Assembly: GCA_964429245.1 (NCBI GenBank)
Contig: CAYSBE010000058.1
Coordinates: 1-16,035 of the forward strand
Direction: 5' to 3'
From: CAYSBE01 sp964429245
GTDB taxonomy: Bacteria; Bacteroidota; Bacteroidia; UKL13-3
Length of the DNA: 16,035 bases
A model generated the notes under the pieces. The model was not told the origin of the DNA. It searched no databases and saw nothing but the letters and a program-made list of their open reading frames with translations. Shown piece after piece: positions 13,526 to 16,035 of this stretch. Both the position numbers and the translations under genes were made by a program. Numbering within the stretch: the stretch's first letter is position 1; the number at the start of each line of letters is the position of its first letter.

Positions 13526-16035
13526 TTAAAATGTCCCTGCAAAATAGAACTGTGGAACAAATGTGGTGGCTTTGTCGTAATAATTTGTATTTAATAAAGA
13601 TGAAAATCTTGTGCCTACTGTTAATTTCATCCAGTTTAGTTGTTTTATATCAAATAGTAGCTCTAAACCAGCAGAGTTTTGAGCAAATGTTTTATTTAAA
13701 GCATCACGTCTTACACCTGAAAAGTCAGCAAAAATATTGGCTCTAATACGTTGTATATAAATGATACCGGCAAGCCCCAAATCGGGGTATGAAAGAGGAA
13801 GCATATAATTTATACTAACCACCCACTCGTTGTCTCCCTGTATTGGTGTATATCCTCTTGCATGTTTGAAGTTATCGAAAAAGCGGTACTGATTGGTAAG
13901 TTCTTCCTGTTTAAATCCTCCTTCTAACTTTAAGCCGTGATTTCTCATTAAGCCGGGTAAGTATAATCCTGCAGCAAGTTGTATTTTCTGTGCAGTTGTA
14001 GCAGTCACACTAGTACCATAATACGCTGTAAATTCTTGGCCAAATCGAGGCATTACATTTTGTCTGGCTTTTGCACGTAAATTATAAAATTCCATGCCAC
14101 CCTCAACAATACTTAAATCAAATGATGTTGTTAGATCACTATCGTTTAACTGAAAATCACTTGTATTGATTAAGCCCCCATTGCCATATATCCTTAATGA
14201 TGTTGTATAAATCCCATTGAACCATGTTAGTGGAACACTTAAGCCGGCACCATATATTGCTTCTGTAAACGAAGTTGTATTTTCGCCATATGTTCCTGTA
14301 TCAGACAAGTTAGTTGGTTGCATTAATGTTCTTCCGTTCACAGTAGCTGATAATCCGATAGGAACAAAATATTTTGAATAATTAATATTTCCGGTTATAA
14401 AATTAGTTTGCTCATTAAAGTTTCTACCTACTCTTATTTTTGCGCCAAAATCATTCATGATATTGTCAACAGAAAGTGTTAAAGCTACTTCAGTCTGATT
14501 TCCGAAAAATGACCACGAGTGTAGTGTGGGTGTCCGAATGGCTCCTTTATATTCTTTTGCTTCGTAATCATTTTTTCCCGGAATACGTTCGTAAATTTTG
14601 CTCTCAACAGAGGTTGTTAAAATTTTGTATCGTTCTTGATTTACAGGTTCAGTTATTGAATAATTAGGTTTCGAATTCACATCAATAGGTAACTTATCAA
14701 TATGATTACCCATTACACCCAATTGAGTAAAGTATGCAGTATCTTCTTTTTCGTTAATGCTTGGCCCCATTAATCCGTATTTCACAGAACTCAACTGTTT
14801 AATTTCTTTGCTGCCGTCTAATCTTACAGAGAACAAATTATTGATACCTGTATAGCTTGCAGAATAGTACACATGTTCTTTACCGATATTGATACCTTCA
14901 ATTACGTGTTCACTTGGGTCAGTTAATTCTGTAAATGTCTTTGATTGTATTTCGTATTTTCTTAGAAAAACTGTAGAGCCTCTTTTAGCGATAAATACAA
15001 TTGAATTATCATCTCGTGACCATTTAGGATAACTTAAAAAGTCATTATCGGGATTAGGGATAGTTTCAACTTCTTCACCATTTTCACTATTTACAATAAC
15101 AATATTGTTACGAATATTTTGGTCAGCCTTTACAGCAACTATTTGTTTTCTCTTAGCAGAGTAGTCAGGTGAAAACAGTTTGGTATGAGAGGTAACTTTT
15201 CTCTTTTCGCCTGTTTTAATATCATACATCACAAGGTCAGAGTAATTTCTATTTAGCCATCTTGGGTCAGTTGTTAATTCTGTCCATGTTGCAACATTAT
15301 CACGAACAGATAAATAGGGTTCTGTTACAGTTAATCCCATAACAGCAAGAGTTTTTATTTCACCATCTTTTATTTCAACAACCTCTTGTGTTCTGTTAAA
15401 TGTCTCTCGTCTGGCAATGATGCGGCCATCATTTTGAATGTGAGCCCAATCATAATATGTTACATAGCGCTTAGGATTAGGAGTTATCGTTTTTACATCA
15501 GACAATTGAATCTCTTTTAGTTCATTCTCCCAATGTAACCTTAAGGTATCATAAGTTCTAAGATAAGTATGTTTGGCATTGTACCCTGTATGACGTTTCA
15601 TTGCTTTTGAAAATGGGTAGAACACACCTTTGTATCCACCGGCATCATGCAAAATTTTTCTCCAAATATCAGGTCCAAATTCACCTCTTAACTGGTGTAG
15701 CATGGCATAACCTAAACGATAATGATCCGGCATCATTGATTTGAGCGAGCCATTACGGGCTTTTTGATAGTTATAGTTAACATCATTTAAAAGCAATGCA
15801 CGTTGTTCTTGAAAGAAGAATGGCGTTCTTCCTCTTCCTGCACCCGAAAAAAGCGTTTCGGTTTGTACGGCATCCCCTTCAAAATACCAATCGGGAACAG
15901 AAGTATACATTGCTAATTGCCAAAATGTTTCTCCTCCGATATAATATAAGAATTTTGTAAATCCTCTTCTTGTGTTTGCGTATTGTAGAGCATGGCGATA
16001 CTCATGAAAAGAAAGCACATCTAACCAAACTCCAC
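13526..16035 (-). CDS. metalloprotease-like / TolB-like propeller / barrel protein, N-terminus cut by the window
   Basis: 835 residues are visible. The frame stays open to the window edge (GVWLDVLSFHEYRH), so the GTG at 16018 is not the start and the signal peptide is missing. The zinc-protease motif HEYRH (HExxH) is encoded at 16006-15992. PDWYFEGDAVQTE follows 33 residues later and looks like the glutamate-bearing segment of gluzincin or peptidase-MA-like enzymes. A second part (roughly 13526+1000 to 15470) has repeated strand motifs such as FSPDYSAKRKQIVAV and YPKWSRDDNSIVFIA, typical of TolB/PD40 propeller blades. The last ~350 residues are strand-rich and end in phenylalanine (FYFAGTF), like an outer-membrane barrel. 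Probable role: a barrel-anchored envelope protease or its inactive relative. It is the first visible gene of the minus-strand trio. Confidence 0.82.
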   Translation of the reverse strand, partial: GVWLDVLSFHEYRHALQYANTRRGFTKFLYYIGGETFWQLAMYTSVPDWYFEGDAVQTETLFSGAGRGRTPFFFQEQRALLLNDVNYNYQKARNGSLKSMMPDHYRLGYAMLHQLRGEFGPDIWRKILHDAGGYKGVFYPFSKAMKRHTGYNAKHTYLRTYDTLRLHWENELKEIQLSDVKTITPNPKRYVTYYDWAHIQNDGRIIARRETFNRTQEVVEIKDGEIKTLAVMGLTVTEPYLSVRDNVATWTELTTDPRWLNRNYSDLVMYDIKTGEKRKVTSHTKLFSPDYSAKRKQIVAVKADQNIRNNIVIVNSENGEEVETIPNPDNDFLSYPKWSRDDNSIVFIAKRGSTVFLRKYEIQSKTFTELTDPSEHVIEGINIGKEHVYYSASYTGINNLFSVRLDGSKEIKQLSSVKYGLMGPSINEKEDTAYFTQLGVMGNHIDKLPIDVNSKPNYSITEPVNQERYKILTTSVESKIYERIPGKNDYEAKEYKGAIRTPTLHSWSFFGNQTEVALTLSVDNIMNDFGAKIRVGRNFNEQTNFITGNINYSKYFVPIGLSATVNGRTLMQPTNLSDTGTYGENTTSFTEAIYGAGLSVPLTWFNGIYTTSLRIYGNGGLINTSDFQLNDSDLTTSFDLSIVEGGMEFYNLRAKARQNVMPRFGQEFTAYYGTSVTATTAQKIQLAAGLYLPGLMRNHGLKLEGGFKQEELTNQYRFFDNFKHARGYTPIQGDNEWVVSINYMLPLSYPDLGLAGIIYIQRIRANIFADFSGVRRDALNKTFAQNSAGLELLFDIKQLNWMKLTVGTRFSSLLNTNYYDKATTFVPQFYFAGTF

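Overview
The window looks like chromosomal DNA of an AT-rich member of the Bacteroidota, probably a Chitinophagales or Sphingobacteriales relative. Three things point there. First, the protein families: an UMF1/Atg22 transporter, a DUF3667 membrane protein, a DUF4421-like barrel, and a patatin fused to a POTRA/outer-membrane barrel. Second, start codons mostly lack a clear Shine-Dalgarno sequence. Third, two promoters match the phylum's TTTG / TAnnTTTG consensus. I see no tRNA, rRNA, CRISPR array, insertion sequence, integrase or phage gene.

Left part (1-6435, all minus strand). Transcription runs right to left: pdhB (pyruvate dehydrogenase E1 beta), a class I methyltransferase, clpP-clpX (3 nt apart), an UMF1-type MFS transporter and a LutA-type (Fe-S) protein. 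The last two overlap by 4 nt. The region is housekeeping in character. pdhB and clpP each have a recognisable Bacteroidota promoter, and the clpP promoter is overlapped by a perfect 8-bp inverted repeat. Beyond lutA lies a degenerate tandem array with an exact 7-nt period (120-231).

Middle (6436-9379). A LytTR response regulator (minus) is divergent from an RlmI-like methyltransferase (plus). Their shared intergenic region carries nested dyads. The methyltransferase is followed by a 64-aa hypothetical gene and then a very AT-rich DUF3667 membrane protein gene.

Right part (9400-16035, all minus strand). Three closely spaced genes encode predicted cell-envelope proteins: (i) a large protein, cut by the window edge, with an HEYRH metalloprotease-like region, a TolB-like propeller and a probable barrel; (ii) a lipoprotein joining a TraB-like domain, whose usual motif residues look replaced, to a DUF4421-like barrel; (iii) a secreted patatin phospholipase with a POTRA-like segment and an Omp85-type barrel. 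This trio is the most interesting part of the window. Each member seems to pair an enzyme-like soluble part with an outer-membrane barrel. A joint function is my inference and is not shown by the sequence.
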